Shown here piece by piece: positions 50,248-59,654 of a stretch of 64,000 bases of DNA; position 1 is the first letter of the stretch; every line of letters starts with the position of its first letter. The stretch spans positions 1,612,001 to 1,676,000 of the forward strand of contig NZ_PDJE01000001.1 of assembly GCF_002563955.1 (NCBI RefSeq), in the 5' to 3' direction. Made by a program: the position numbers and the translations under genes. Below the pieces are notes generated by a model. That model saw only the letters and a program-made list of their open reading frames with translations. It was not told the DNA's origin and searched no databases. Source of the stretch: Paramicrobacterium agarici (lineage in GTDB: Bacteria; Actinomycetota; Actinomycetes; Actinomycetales; Microbacteriaceae).

Positions 50248-51083
50248 GCGAACGAACCTACTACGCCCCCGAGGGCGGCCTGCCGCCGCAGACCGACCTG
50301 CTCACCGACCGCGCCATCGTCACCGAGGCATACACCGTCATTCCGCGAGGCGTGCTGCGCGACATCGTCACGAGCAACCTGCCCGACTGGCAGAACACCC
50401 GCGCGTGGGTGCTCGCGAAGCCCATCGCCGGATTCTCGACGACCTTCGCCCAGCTCATCGTCGAGGTCGGCGCGGGCGGAGGCAGCGATAGTCCGGAGCC
50501 CGAGGCCGGCGTCGAGAGCGTCGTCTTCGTGCTGCGCGGCTCGCTCGTGGCGACGATCGACGGCACCGAGCACGTGATGGATGCTGGCGGGTACGCCTAT
50601 CTTCCCGCAGGAGCGTCGTGGAGCTTGCACAATCGCTCGGACGACGTGGCGTCGTTCCAGTGGGTGCGCAAGGAGTACGAGCCGCTCGACGGCGTGGCTG
50701 TTCCGGCTGCGTTCGTCACGAGCGACGATGCTGTTGAGCCCACGCCGATGCCCGACACCGACGGCGCGTGGGCGACGACGCGTTTTGTCGACCCGAGCAA
50801 CATGGCGCACGACATGCACGTCAATATCGTGACCTTCGAGCCGGGCGGGTCGATTCCGTTCGCCGAGACGCACATCATGGAGCACGGCCTCTATGTGCTC
50901 GAGGGCAAAGCGGTGTACCGGCTCAACGGCGACTGGGTCGAGGTTCAGGAGGGCGACTTCATGTGGCTGCGTGCCTTCTGCCCGCAGGCCTGCTACGCCG
51001 GCGGCCCGTCGAAGTTCCGGTACCTGCTGTACAAAGACGTCAACCGTCATGTGTCGCTGACGGGCAGCATCCTCGGTCGCTGA
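50244..51083 (+). CDS. allE: (S)-ureidoglycine aminohydrolase
   Basis: This 279-residue bicupin releases ammonia from S-ureidoglycine to give S-ureidoglycolate. The C-terminal cupin carries the Mn ligands in FAETHIMEHGLYVLEGKAVY and CPQACYAGGPSKFRYLLYKD; the N-terminal cupin has VESVVFVLRGSLVATIDGTE. The length is close to the 260-280 residues usual for AllE. It is last in the malic enzyme operon. Allantoinase for the first step lies 10 kb downstream. Confidence 0.95.
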   Translation: MSERTYYAPEGGLPPQTDLLTDRAIVTEAYTVIPRGVLRDIVTSNLPDWQNTRAWVLAKPIAGFSTTFAQLIVEVGAGGGSDSPEPEAGVESVVFVLRGSLVATIDGTEHVMDAGGYAYLPAGASWSLHNRSDDVASFQWVRKEYEPLDGVAVPAAFVTSDDAVEPTPMPDTDGAWATTRFVDPSNMAHDMHVNIVTFEPGGSIPFAETHIMEHGLYVLEGKAVYRLNGDWVEVQEGDFMWLRAFCPQACYAGGPSKFRYLLYKDVNRHVSLTGSILGR

Positions 51084-51184
51084 GCGCACCGACCGGAGAA
51101 CCGCGTCATTCACGAGCCGCCCGGCAAACAATCAGGGACCAACTTTCACTAGGACGGGCATGGATTGCATAGAGAAAGTTGGTT

Positions 51185-51200
51185 CGCAATTTTGATTGCG
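51185..51200. terminator. Small hairpin after allE
   Basis: CGCAAT (51185-51190) and ATTGCG (51195-51200) pair around TTTG between the convergent allE and DUF559-like genes. The stem is short and only weakly supports termination. Confidence 0.35.
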
Positions 51201-51244
51201 GATTATTGAGGGACGGGTGCGACACCGAATGGCGCGGCATCGCG

Positions 51245-52237
51245 CTACGCGGGCAGCTCTGGCCGCGTGGGCGCGTGCAGAGGGCGCTTTTGCTGCGCCA
51301 GGATCGCTTCGCCCACCGTGGATGCCGCGAGGTTGGGGTAGGCGAACACGTGCGTGCTGGTCAACTGCACGGTGTACCACCCAAGTCGCGCGAGTTCGGC
51401 CAGGGCACTGACATCCCTCGAATACTGTGCAGCCTCGCGATGATAAGCGCTCTGGTACTCGATGGCGATTCGCCACTGCGGGTAGGCGAGGTCGACACAT
51501 TTGACCCAGCGACCGATCTCGTCGACGATGTTGTAGTTCAGCACGGGTTCGGGCAATCCGCCATCAACCAGAAGCAGCCGGAGGTGCGGCTCTGGTCGCG
51601 ACCACGAGTTCGTCCGTAAAAGTGGTAGTGCCTGGCGGAGGAGCGCGGCGCGTGGGTGGCGCCGTGAGATCGCGTCGGCGAGGGCATCGACGGTTGTCAG
51701 CGGTGGCGTCGGCGTCGAATGATCGTACGGTCCCGCCGATTCCTTCACTCGCACGACGGCGTCGCCTGCTGCCACGAGATCATAGAGGCTGAGGCGAGTC
51801 GCAAGTTGTACCCACGTCGAAGCCGGGTCGGTGATTCGAAGCCCGCGGTGCTCGACGACCTGAACCAATTCGGGCTTCACTCGATGCGGCCGCACACCGC
51901 GTCGTCGGACGGTTCGATGCGGATCGGCGACGCTGACGTCGAGCACGTCGTACTCTCGAAGCGGAAGTGGCAGTCCCCACGCAGCGGCCGCCGGAGCATG
52001 GCTGAAGAATGCGTAGCTCGGCAGCGCCGGCGCCAGGTCGTGCATGCGAGCGATGAGGGCTTGTGAGCGCGTCCCCTCGAGCGGTTCGGTGGATGCTGTT
52101 CGTCGACGCACTCCCCAGAACGGCGCCTCGAGGTCGTCAGCATCCAATCGCCATCGCGGCACTCCCGCTTCAAGCGCTTCTGCAACGGTGAAAACCTCGC
52201 CGAGTGACGCTGGGAGCGGAGAGATCGGGCGGCCCAT
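51245..52237 (-). CDS. AbiEi-like / DUF559 domain protein
   Basis: The 330-residue protein has the layout common in actinobacteria: an N-terminal winged-helix-like part (FTVAEALEAGVPRWRLDADD), a middle AbiEi-like section with HAPAAAAWGLPLP and ITDPASTWVQLA, and a C-terminal restriction-endonuclease-like DUF559 fold with KCVDLAYPQWRIAIEYQS followed by YHREAAQYSRDVSALAEL. Acidic residues of a nuclease core are present (VDLAYP and IEYQS). Genes of this type are often solitary and of unclear role. It is convergent with allE. Confidence 0.75.
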   Translation of the reverse strand: MGRPISPLPASLGEVFTVAEALEAGVPRWRLDADDLEAPFWGVRRRTASTEPLEGTRSQALIARMHDLAPALPSYAFFSHAPAAAAWGLPLPLREYDVLDVSVADPHRTVRRRGVRPHRVKPELVQVVEHRGLRITDPASTWVQLATRLSLYDLVAAGDAVVRVKESAGPYDHSTPTPPLTTVDALADAISRRHPRAALLRQALPLLRTNSWSRPEPHLRLLLVDGGLPEPVLNYNIVDEIGRWVKCVDLAYPQWRIAIEYQSAYHREAAQYSRDVSALAELARLGWYTVQLTSTHVFAYPNLAASTVGEAILAQQKRPLHAPTRPELPA

Positions 52238-52293
52238 GCCTCCACTCTGCCGAAAGTGCCCGGCCCAGGTTCACGTTATCCACAGAGCTGCAT

Positions 52294-53295
52294 TCACGTC
52301 GCTACGAGCGACGGCTCAAAAATGTCCTGGCTGGTCAGCTGATCGCGCGACAGGCCCTGCTCATAGTGATAGCGCAGGAAGGTGTCCACGGCGTGACGGT
52401 TCTTCTCTACTCCATAGGGCCACCAGTCCTCCGGCAGCATCCTCTGGTTCTGCGCAAACAGTGTGCTGAACCACGGGGTGATCACGCCCATGTGCTGCTT
52501 TGACGCTTGGCTCACGTAGTACCGCTGGCTCTGCTCTTTCGCCGCCAGAAACGCGTCATACACTGCCCGCGCGACACCAGGGTTCTCGGCATGGAAGTCC
52601 TTGCGGATCGCGACGACGTGCATCATCGGGAAGATGCCGGTCCTGGCATAGAACTCTCGCTCGACCGACTCGTAGTCCGGGAAGAGTCGGCGGATCCTCC
52701 CCGTACCCTTCAGAACGGACTGCGGGACGTCCACCGACAGGAGTGCGTCGATCTCGCCCGCCTCGAGCATGACAGCGAGGGTTTCATTGTCACCGGCATG
52801 ACGGACACTCACCCCCTCCGGAATCGGCTGGGGCAGCCAGTCGAACGACGGGATCGGAGCGTCAGTGCCGCCGATGACCCAGTTCATCTGATCGGGTGTC
52901 ACGCCGTAGTCATCGGCGAGAATGCCTTTTACCCAGACTCCCGGATCGCTGCCCCAGAGAGCGAACTCGCCGACCGTCTTGCCGACCAGATCCTCGGGTC
53001 GTTCAATTCCACTGTCGGCGTTGACGAAGACCGCGGAATGCCGGAAGTTGCGAGCCGGGAAGATGGGAAGCGCCAGGAACGGCGACTCTTCGGTGTCCCA
53101 CATCCGCAGGAAATACGTCAATCCCAATTCGGCGACGTCGTACTGCCCGTGGATCATTGCCTGGAAGACATCCGAGACGAGGGGTTTGGGGCTCGCAACG
53201 ACATCAACTCCCTCGATCGGCGCCGTTCCGTCGAAAACCGTCGACGCGTGCTCGTAGTAGTCAGCACCTCCGAGTCGCATGGTCACATCAGCCAC
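52294..53295 (-). CDS. 4,5-dihydroxyphthalate decarboxylase-like protein
   Basis: This 333-residue protein has the periplasmic-binding-protein-like fold of the NMT1/4,5-dihydroxyphthalate decarboxylase group. It has no signal peptide or lipobox, which favours a cytoplasmic enzyme. Visible stretches are DVFQAMIHGQYDVAELGLTY, PIFPARNFRHSAVFV, GKTVGEFALWGSDPGVWVKG and FPMMHVVAIRKDFHAENPGV. GTG 53295 lies 6 nt after GGAGG. It is divergent from a TetR regulator with two operator copies between them. No other aromatic-degradation gene is present, so the true substrate is uncertain. Confidence 0.78.
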   Translation of the reverse strand: MADVTMRLGGADYYEHASTVFDGTAPIEGVDVVASPKPLVSDVFQAMIHGQYDVAELGLTYFLRMWDTEESPFLALPIFPARNFRHSAVFVNADSGIERPEDLVGKTVGEFALWGSDPGVWVKGILADDYGVTPDQMNWVIGGTDAPIPSFDWLPQPIPEGVSVRHAGDNETLAVMLEAGEIDALLSVDVPQSVLKGTGRIRRLFPDYESVEREFYARTGIFPMMHVVAIRKDFHAENPGVARAVYDAFLAAKEQSQRYYVSQASKQHMGVITPWFSTLFAQNQRMLPEDWWPYGVEKNRHAVDTFLRYHYEQGLSRDQLTSQDIFEPSLVAT

Positions 53296-53330
53296 GATCA
53301 ACCTCCATTCGTCCCGTCACTATTTCCGTG

Positions 53331-53395
53331 AATGATCTTTCATTTTCATCGTAGAAAGCAGTCTTGTGTAACGTCAAGGCGAATGATTATTCATT
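53331..53395. promoter_or_regulatory. Two copies of AATGA-N4-TCATT operator
   Basis: AATGA-TCTT-TCATT (53331-53344) and AATGA-TTAT-TCATT (53382-53395) lie 51 bases apart in the divergent region. Both continue as TTCA and begin with GA/CGA, so the conserved unit is longer than the arms. They are probable TetR binding sites for control of both genes. Confidence 0.75.
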
Positions 53396-53420
53396 TTCAA
53401 CTGCCGGAAAGAGGGATGCC

Positions 53421-54044
53421 ATGCCCCGGATCACCAGCGAGCAGAGGTCCTCAAACCGCGACCAGATCATCGCGGCGGCCCGTCGCTGCTTCGCCCGTCA
53501 GGGCTTCCACAGCACATCGATGCCAGACATTGCAGCCGAAGCGGGCCTTTCCACGGGAGCCCCGTACCGCTACTTCACCGGCAAACAGGAGCTGATCGTC
53601 GAGGTCGCGACGCGGGCATTCGCGGCCGCCTTCGACCCGGTTCTGCGCATCATCGAAGAGTCCGAGGCCATCACGATCGGCGATCTGATGACCGCAGCCG
53701 TTCAATCTCACCCGCCGAGGGGGTCCGCCGACTCGACGGACGATCGCGTAGCCAGTGAAGAGTTGCTGCGCTGCGGCATCGCAGCCTGGGCAGAGTTGCT
53801 CCACAACACCGACCTGCACGAACACGCGGTGACCGGCTTCAACCGAATCACCGGCGACATCGCCCGGGCGATACACGGTACGCAGTACGCCGATGGGGAG
53901 GCGAACGCCCGCGTCATCGTCGCCCTGCTTCACGGGTTCATGATCCAGAGAGTCGCCTTCGGACTCACCGACCTCGAGTCGCTCGACCCCAACATCCGCG
54001 CGGCGATGACCCGAATCGGGATCATCAGCGACAAGACGTTATAG
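53421..54044 (+). CDS. TetR family regulator
   Basis: The 207-residue protein has a TetR N-terminal domain: RDQIIAAARRCFARQGFHST, then SMPDIAAEAGLSTGAPYRYF and TGKQELIVEVATRAFA. The C-terminal ligand domain is helical and ends in a section resembling the HGFMIQRVAFGLTDL dimer helices. ATG 53421 follows AAGAGGG; the frame opens at 53364 but would include the second operator. It is divergent from the decarboxylase-like gene and probably represses it and itself. Confidence 0.92.
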   Translation: MPRITSEQRSSNRDQIIAAARRCFARQGFHSTSMPDIAAEAGLSTGAPYRYFTGKQELIVEVATRAFAAAFDPVLRIIEESEAITIGDLMTAAVQSHPPRGSADSTDDRVASEELLRCGIAAWAELLHNTDLHEHAVTGFNRITGDIARAIHGTQYADGEANARVIVALLHGFMIQRVAFGLTDLESLDPNIRAAMTRIGIISDKTL

Positions 54045-54182
54045 CGTGCCGAGAACCACTGCAAGATCTACCGGGCGACTGCGTGATTCTCGGGCAGTCT
54101 CGATTCCGCCGACGGCATCGGGCAGCACATGAGCTGGGTACGGTGGGAGGGACCACTGACGAGGCTGACGGAGGCGCACGAC

Positions 54183-55316
54183 ATGAACGATGCTCTCAAG
54201 CAACGGATCGCCGATCGCATCGAGCAGGTAGACGCCGAGCTCGTCGAGCTGTCGAACGGTCTCCACGCGAATCCGGAGGTCGCCTGGCACGAGCATCGCT
54301 CTGCAGCATCCGTCGCCGCCGTGCTCGCCCAACACGGGTTCGCCATTGAGCAGCCATACCTCGGGCTCGACACCGCGTTTCGCGCAACGCTCGGCACTGG
54401 CGCGTTCACCGTTGGGTTCCTCGCAGAATACGACGCTCTGCCCGGGCTTGGCCACGCGTGCGGCCACAACCTCATCGCCGCGATGAGCGTCGGCGGCGCA
54501 ATCGGCCTCGCCGCCGTCGCCGAGCAAGCCGGCGTCGCGGTTGAGGTCATCGGCACTCCCGCAGAAGAAGGCGGAGGCGGGAAAGTCGAACTCATCGAGC
54601 GCGGCGCCTTCGCCGCCCTCGACTTCGCCCTCATGGCGCACCCCGCACCTGACGACGTCGCCGAAGCACGCCCCTTCGCCGTTGCTCACTGGCACGTCGC
54701 TTACGACGGACGCGCTGCACATGCCGCTGCCTATCCGGACCGCGGCGTCAACGCGAACGACGCCTTCGTCATCGCTCAGACGGCCATCGGGATGCTGCGA
54801 CAGCAGCTCCCCGCAGGAGTACGCGTTCACGGCATCCAGACCCGCGGGGGAGAAGCGCCGAACGCGATCCCGGAACGCACAGAAGGGCGCTGGTACGTGC
54901 GGGCCGAGACGACAGAGCTGCTCATCGAGACAGAAGAGCGCGTGCGCCGGTGCTTCGAAGCCGGTGCGCTCGCGACCGGCGCCGAACTCACGATCACACC
55001 CGAGAGCGGGCGGTACTCAGAAATGCGCCCTGACAACGAGGCGCTCGCCCTCTACACGGCGAACGCAGAGACGCTCGGTCGGCGCTTCGATGTTGCGCCC
55101 GAAGAAGCGAGCATGAACCGAGCGTCGACAGACATGGGCAATGTCTCGCAGATCGTCAACGCGATTCACCCGTTCATTGGCGTCGGCGGCGAGTTCAGCA
55201 ATCATCAGCCCGGCTTTGCCGAGGCGTGTGTCGGGCCGCAGGCAGAGCAGACTCTGCGCGACGGAGCTGTTGCACTCGCGTGGACCGCCCTCGATGTCGC
55301 TGACAGGCGGCGCTGA
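54183..55316 (+). CDS. M20D family amidohydrolase
   Basis: The 377-residue metallohydrolase resembles AbgB/PM20D2-like M20D enzymes that hydrolyse N-acyl or aminoacyl amides. It has LVELSNGLHANPEVAWHEHR, the metal site GLGHACGHNLIAAM, the catalytic GTPAEEGGGGKVELIERG and the lid-domain motif YDGRAAHAAAYPDRGVNAND. It lacks the GAGHD-type motif expected of allantoate amidohydrolase. ATG 54183 follows CGGAGGCGC. It starts about 140 bases after the TetR gene on the same strand and could be in the same regulon. Confidence 0.9.
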   Translation: MNDALKQRIADRIEQVDAELVELSNGLHANPEVAWHEHRSAASVAAVLAQHGFAIEQPYLGLDTAFRATLGTGAFTVGFLAEYDALPGLGHACGHNLIAAMSVGGAIGLAAVAEQAGVAVEVIGTPAEEGGGGKVELIERGAFAALDFALMAHPAPDDVAEARPFAVAHWHVAYDGRAAHAAAYPDRGVNANDAFVIAQTAIGMLRQQLPAGVRVHGIQTRGGEAPNAIPERTEGRWYVRAETTELLIETEERVRRCFEAGALATGAELTITPESGRYSEMRPDNEALALYTANAETLGRRFDVAPEEASMNRASTDMGNVSQIVNAIHPFIGVGGEFSNHQPGFAEACVGPQAEQTLRDGAVALAWTALDVADRRR

Positions 55317-55588
55317 TTCGAGTGCTCGCCGCCACGAGGGCGAGCGCTTGCGCGCCGTGCGACGGGCGAGGGGTGAACTGCGGGGGTTAAATTCTGAGGA
55401 ACTGTCGAAAACTCTCGACGAACGCCACACCGTGGACTAGCATTCGAGAACATTGTGAACGTGTTGATCGCTTGAGTGAGTTCAAAAACCCGAATCGTCG
55501 TCTCGACGCTGCAGCATCCCCTCCCTGAACCCACCCCGAGTGTGGCGTTCGCACGAGACGACATGAATAGCCCAGAGGACCCTCCTCG

Positions 55589-55954
55589 ATGAAAAAGCAA
55601 GATTGTCTCCTTGACGAGCCCTTAGACGCACGGCAAGCTGCCCTCGGCCTGCCCCGCGCATGGAGTCTTCGCCAGACCACCGGGCAGTATCGCGTGACAC
55701 AGAGCGGCACCATTGCTGTCTCTGTCACCGTCGTGGCCAACCGAACCGACCCTGCTCCGCGGCGCTTCCCACCCGAGGTGCGCGTGCAGGCAGGCGGCGT
55801 GGAACTCCCGTGCGTTCTGAACCCACGCTGGTACGGTTCGGCGTCAACGCTCTTCGCCGTGCTCGAAGCCGAACTGCCCGGGCTCACCCAGTTCACGGCA
55901 TCGGTGCAGGTCGACGACGTGACCGAGTCGCTGCCACTGCTTCCCGCACCGTAA
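55589..55954 (+). CDS. Hypothetical protein
   Basis: I do not recognise this 121-residue protein. It has no signal peptide or membrane helix. The predicted strands (GTIAVSVTVVANRTD, PPEVRVQAGGVELPCVLNPR, QFTASVQVDDVTESLPLLP) suggest a small beta-sandwich. A preceding AGAGGA lies about 11 nt from the ATG, a loose ribosome site. A strong terminator follows directly, which supports a real transcript ending here. Coding status is moderately sure. Confidence 0.6.
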   Translation: MKKQDCLLDEPLDARQAALGLPRAWSLRQTTGQYRVTQSGTIAVSVTVVANRTDPAPRRFPPEVRVQAGGVELPCVLNPRWYGSASTLFAVLEAELPGLTQFTASVQVDDVTESLPLLPAP

Positions 55955-55967
55955 ATCCCACCTCACG

Positions 55968-56003
55968 AAAATGGCCGCTGCAGTCCTGCAGCGGCCATTT
56001 CTA
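55968..56003. terminator. Intrinsic-type terminator before the hyi operon
   Basis: A perfect 15-bp stem (55969-55983 with 55986-56000) has AAAATGG at one foot and CCATTT at the other, so it can end transcription from either side. It isolates the hyi operon. Confidence 0.88.
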
Positions 56004-56056
56004 CGCCTGCGGGTGGCCGCGAACCCAGGAGCGCTCTGACACAGCATCCGAATCGG

Positions 56057-56127
56057 TTGACGCGATTCCCACTTACGCTTAGACTTTCATTTAGCAGAAA
56101 GATAATTCCAGCATACGAAACAACTTG
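56057..56127 (+). promoter_or_regulatory. Promoter and 40-nt element upstream of hyi
   Basis: TTGACG (56057-56062) and TAGACT (56080-56085) with a 17-base spacer form a good promoter. The segment 56088-56127 right at the expected start matches the element before malic enzyme, sharing CAT-TAGCA, TCCA, ATACGAAA and ACTTG blocks. It is a likely operator for the same repressor. Confidence 0.68.
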
Positions 56128-56140
56128 GAAGGGAATCGCC

Positions 56141-56929
56141 ATGACGTACACGGTCAACGCCTCGATCCTTCTCACCGACCTGCCGATCAACGAGCGCCCA
56201 GCTGCAGCGAAGGCCGCAGGCTTCGACGCCGTTGAGTTCTGGTGGCCATTCCCGACCGCTGTGCCGGCGCAGTCCGACATCGATGCGTTCGTCGCTGCCG
56301 TCAGCGGCGCAGGCGTTCAGCTCACCGGACTCAACTTCTTCGCGGGCGACATGCCCGGCGGCGACCGCGGTCTCGTCTCGTGGCCCGCGCGCTCGGGCGA
56401 GTTTCGAGACAACATCGACGTTGTCGTCGAGATCGGTGAGCGACTCGGATGCCGCGCCTTCAACGCTCTGTACGGCAACCGCATTGACGGCGACGATGCC
56501 GCACAGCAAGATGGCCTCGCGATCGAGAACCTCGCGCTCGCTGCCGACGCCGTCGCGGCGATCGACGGAACCGTTCTGCTCGAGCCCGTCAGCGGCACGC
56601 CCGCGTACCCGCTCAAGACCGCGCACGACGCCCTCGACGTGATCGCCAAGGTCGGCAAGCCCAACGTCAAGCTGCTCGCCGACTTCTACCACCTCGCGGT
56701 CAACGGCGACGACGTCGAGCGCGTCATCGCCGAGCACGCCGCCGACTTCGGTCACATTCAGATCGCGGATGCTCCGGGCCGCGGCGCCCCCGGAAGCGGA
56801 GAGCTGCCGCTCATGCGCTGGATCGACGACGCCCGCGAGGGCGGCTACGCCGGGCCCATCGGCCTCGAGTACAAGGCCGGCGACGAGAACCCCTTCGCCT
56901 GGCTCACGGCAGCGGCAGCGGCATCCTGA
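56141..56929 (+). CDS. hyi: Hydroxypyruvate isomerase
   Basis: The 262-residue TIM-barrel enzyme of the xylose-isomerase-like group interconverts hydroxypyruvate and tartronate semialdehyde. It has the start TVNASILLTDLPINERPAAA, KAAGFDAVEFWWPF, GLNFFAGDMPGGDRGLVSWP and the metal-site segments VLLEPVSGTPAYPL, LADFYHLAVNGDD and FGHIQIADAPGRGAPGSGEL. ATG 56141 follows GGAAGGG. It is first in the operon for the glycerate branch, with garR, gcl, glycerate kinase and allB behind it. Confidence 0.94.
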   Translation: MTYTVNASILLTDLPINERPAAAKAAGFDAVEFWWPFPTAVPAQSDIDAFVAAVSGAGVQLTGLNFFAGDMPGGDRGLVSWPARSGEFRDNIDVVVEIGERLGCRAFNALYGNRIDGDDAAQQDGLAIENLALAADAVAAIDGTVLLEPVSGTPAYPLKTAHDALDVIAKVGKPNVKLLADFYHLAVNGDDVERVIAEHAADFGHIQIADAPGRGAPGSGELPLMRWIDDAREGGYAGPIGLEYKAGDENPFAWLTAAAAAS

Positions 56930-56964
56930 TCACCTTCACAGACCACCACAAAGGAGTGACACGA

Positions 56965-57843
56965 ATGACAAACGTCACCGTCATCGGCCTCGGCATCATG
57001 GGTCTCCCGATGGCCGTCAACCTCGTGAACGCGGGCTTCACCGTCACCGGGTACAACCGAAGCCGGCCGAAGATCGACGAGCTCGTGAGTAAGGGCGGCT
57101 CGGGAGCGTCGAGCATCGCCGACGCCGTTGCCGACGCCGACGTCATCATCACCATGGTTCCCGATTCGCCCGACGTCGAGGCCGTCGTTTCGGGTGAGGA
57201 CGGCGTTTTCGCCAACGCGACGTCCGGAGCGCTCTGGATCGACGCGAGCACTATTCGCCCCGATGTCTCGAAGCGTCTCGCCGAAGACGCGGCGGCCGCC
57301 GGCATCCGCCCGCTCGACGCGCCCGTCTCAGGCGGCGAGCAGGGGGCGATCGACGGTGTGCTCTCGATCATGGTCGGCGGCGAGAAGAGCGACTTCGACG
57401 CAGCATCCGACGTTCTGAACGCCGTCGGCAAGACGATCGTGCACGTGGGCCCATCGGGCTCAGGCCAGACCGTCAAAGCGGCGAACCAGCTGATCGTCGC
57501 GGCGAACATCGAAGCACTCGCCGAAGCTGTCGTCTTTCTCGAGGCCTACGGCGTCGACACCGAAGCTGGGCTCAAGGTGCTCGGCGGAGGGCTCGCCGGC
57601 TCGAAGGTTCTCGACCAGAAGGGGCAGAAGATGCTCGACCGCAACTTCGACCCCGGATTCCGACTCACCCTGCACCACAAGGACCTCGGCATCGTCACGT
57701 CAGCGGCTCGCGAGGCGAACGTCTCGATTCCGCTCGGCGCCACCGTCGCGCAGCTGGTGGGCAACATCGTCGCCCAGGGCGACGGCGGGCTCGACCACTC
57801 CGGCCTCTTTACTCAGGTCGCGCGCTCGTCTGGGCGCGAGTAG
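56965..57843 (+). CDS. garR: 2-hydroxy-3-oxopropionate (tartronate semialdehyde) reductase
   Basis: The 292-residue beta-hydroxyacid dehydrogenase reduces tartronate semialdehyde to glycerate. Motifs are the dinucleotide site TVIGLGIMGLPMAVNLVNAG, the substrate-binding DAPVSGGEQGAIDGVLSIM, the catalytic Lys in GQTVKAANQLIVAANIEALA, and KVLDQKGQKMLDRNFDPGF. ATG 56965 follows AAAGGAG. It takes the product of glyoxylate carboligase encoded 24 bases downstream. Confidence 0.94.
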   Translation: MTNVTVIGLGIMGLPMAVNLVNAGFTVTGYNRSRPKIDELVSKGGSGASSIADAVADADVIITMVPDSPDVEAVVSGEDGVFANATSGALWIDASTIRPDVSKRLAEDAAAAGIRPLDAPVSGGEQGAIDGVLSIMVGGEKSDFDAASDVLNAVGKTIVHVGPSGSGQTVKAANQLIVAANIEALAEAVVFLEAYGVDTEAGLKVLGGGLAGSKVLDQKGQKMLDRNFDPGFRLTLHHKDLGIVTSAAREANVSIPLGATVAQLVGNIVAQGDGGLDHSGLFTQVARSSGRE

Positions 57844-57867
57844 CTGACACACGTCTAGGAGAAGACA

Positions 57868-59646
57868 ATGACAAAGATGCGCACCGTTGACGCTGCCGTC
57901 CTGATCCTCGAGAGGGAGGGCGCGACCGAGACCTTCGGTCTGCCCGGCGCAGCGATCAACCCGTTCTACTCGGCGATGAGGGCCCACGGCGGCCTGCGCC
58001 ACACCCTTGCGCGCCACGTTGAGGGCGCCTCGCACATGGCCGACGGATACTCGCGCGCGGCCGCGGGCAACATCGGCGTGTGCCTCGGCACCTCCGGCCC
58101 CGCGGGCACCGACATGATCACGGGACTCTACGCGGCCATCGCCGACTCGGTACCGATTCTCTGCATCACCGGGCAGGCGCCGACGCACGTGCTGCACAAA
58201 GAGGACTTCCAGGCCATCGACATCGAGTCGATCGCCAAGCCCGTGACGAAGTTCGCCATGACCGTTCTCGAGCCGGCGCAGGTTCCGGGCGCTTTCCAGC
58301 GGGCATTCCAGGAGATGCGCACGGGTCGTCCCGGCCCCGTACTCATCGACCTGCCGCTCAACGTGCAGCTCGCCGAGATCGACTTCGACATCGACACGTA
58401 CGAGCCGCTGCCGCTTGCGACGCCGAAGGCGACGCCGCAGCAGGCGAACAGGGTTCTCGACATGCTGGCTGCATCACAGCATCCGGTCATCGTCGCCGGT
58501 GGCGGAATATTCAACGCGGATGCTGCCGCCGAGCTCGTGCAGCTCGCGGAGCTGCTCGACGTGCCCGTCGTGCCCACGCTCATGGGCTGGGGAGCGATCC
58601 CCGACGACCACCCGCTCATGGCCGGAATGGTCGGCATTCAGACACAGCACCGCTACGGCAACGCGTCGTTCCTCGAGTCGGACTTCGTGCTCGGCATCGG
58701 CAATCGCTGGGCCAATCGCCACACGGGCGACCTCGAGACCTACCGCGCGGGCCGAACGTTCGTGCACATCGACATCGAACCGACGCAGCTGGGCCGCATC
58801 TTCGCCCCGGACTACGGCGTCGTCTCTGACGCGAAGGCCGCGCTGCAGGCGCTTCTCGAGGCGGCGCGTGAGCGCAAGGCCGCGGGCACGCTGCCCGACT
58901 ACAGCGCCTGGGCGACCGAGTGCACCGCGCGCAAGGGCACGATGCACCGCAAGACGCACTTCGACAACGTGCCGCTCAAGCCGCAGCGCGTGTACGAGGA
59001 GATGAACGCGGTGTTCGACAACGACACGACCTACGTGTCCACCATCGGGCTGTCGCAGATTCAGGCGGCACAGATGCTGCACGTGTTCGGCCCTCGCCGC
59101 TGGATCAATGCGGGACAGGCCGGGCCGCTCGGCTGGACGGTTCCCGCCGCGCTCGGCGTCGTGCGCGGCAAGCCGGGGCAGAAGGTCGTCGCCCTGTCGG
59201 GAGACTACGACTTTCAGTTCATGATCGAAGAGCTCGCTGTCGGCGCGCAGCACAACCTGCCGTACGTGCACGTCGTCGTGAACAATTCGTACCTCGGGCT
59301 GATTCGGCAGTCGCAGCGTGCCTTCGACATGGACTACCAGGTCTCGCTCGCGTTCGAGAACATCAACTCGCCCGAGACGAACGGCTACGGAGTCGACCAC
59401 ATCAAGGTCGCCGAGGGTCTCGGATGCAAGGCGATTCGCGTCGAGCAGCCCGACGAGCTGGCTCCGGCACTGCGCAACGCGCAGGTGCTGGCCGAAGAGC
59501 ACCAGGTGCCCGTGATCGTCGAGGCGATCCTCGAACGGGTCACGAACGTGTCGATGGGCACGAGCATCGCCTCGATCAACGAGTTCGAAGAACTCGCTGC
59601 GGCTCCCGACGATGCGCCGACGGCGCTCACCGAATTGCAGGCATAA
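57868..59646 (+). CDS. gcl: Glyoxylate carboligase
   Basis: The 592-residue thiamine-diphosphate enzyme joins two glyoxylates to tartronate semialdehyde and CO2. It closely resembles E. coli Gcl: [20 protein letters not shown] places Val at residue 51, the position where most ThDP enzymes have Glu, which is diagnostic of Gcl. [39 protein letters not shown] and the ThDP motif [18 protein letters not shown] with [20 protein letters not shown] follow. ATG 57868 follows AGGAGA. Confidence 0.97.
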   Translation: MTKMRTVDAAVLILEREGATETFGLPGAAINPFYSAMRAHGGLRHTLARHVEGASHMADGYSRAAAGNIGVCLGTSGPAGTDMITGLYAAIADSVPILCITGQAPTHVLHKEDFQAIDIESIAKPVTKFAMTVLEPAQVPGAFQRAFQEMRTGRPGPVLIDLPLNVQLAEIDFDIDTYEPLPLATPKATPQQANRVLDMLAASQHPVIVAGGGIFNADAAAELVQLAELLDVPVVPTLMGWGAIPDDHPLMAGMVGIQTQHRYGNASFLESDFVLGIGNRWANRHTGDLETYRAGRTFVHIDIEPTQLGRIFAPDYGVVSDAKAALQALLEAARERKAAGTLPDYSAWATECTARKGTMHRKTHFDNVPLKPQRVYEEMNAVFDNDTTYVSTIGLSQIQAAQMLHVFGPRRWINAGQAGPLGWTVPAALGVVRGKPGQKVVALSGDYDFQFMIEELAVGAQHNLPYVHVVVNNSYLGLIRQSQRAFDMDYQVSLAFENINSPETNGYGVDHIKVAEGLGCKAIRVEQPDELAPALRNAQVLAEEHQVPVIVEAILERVTNVSMGTSIASINEFEELAAAPDDAPTALTELQA

Positions 59647-59654
59647 TCTGTGCC

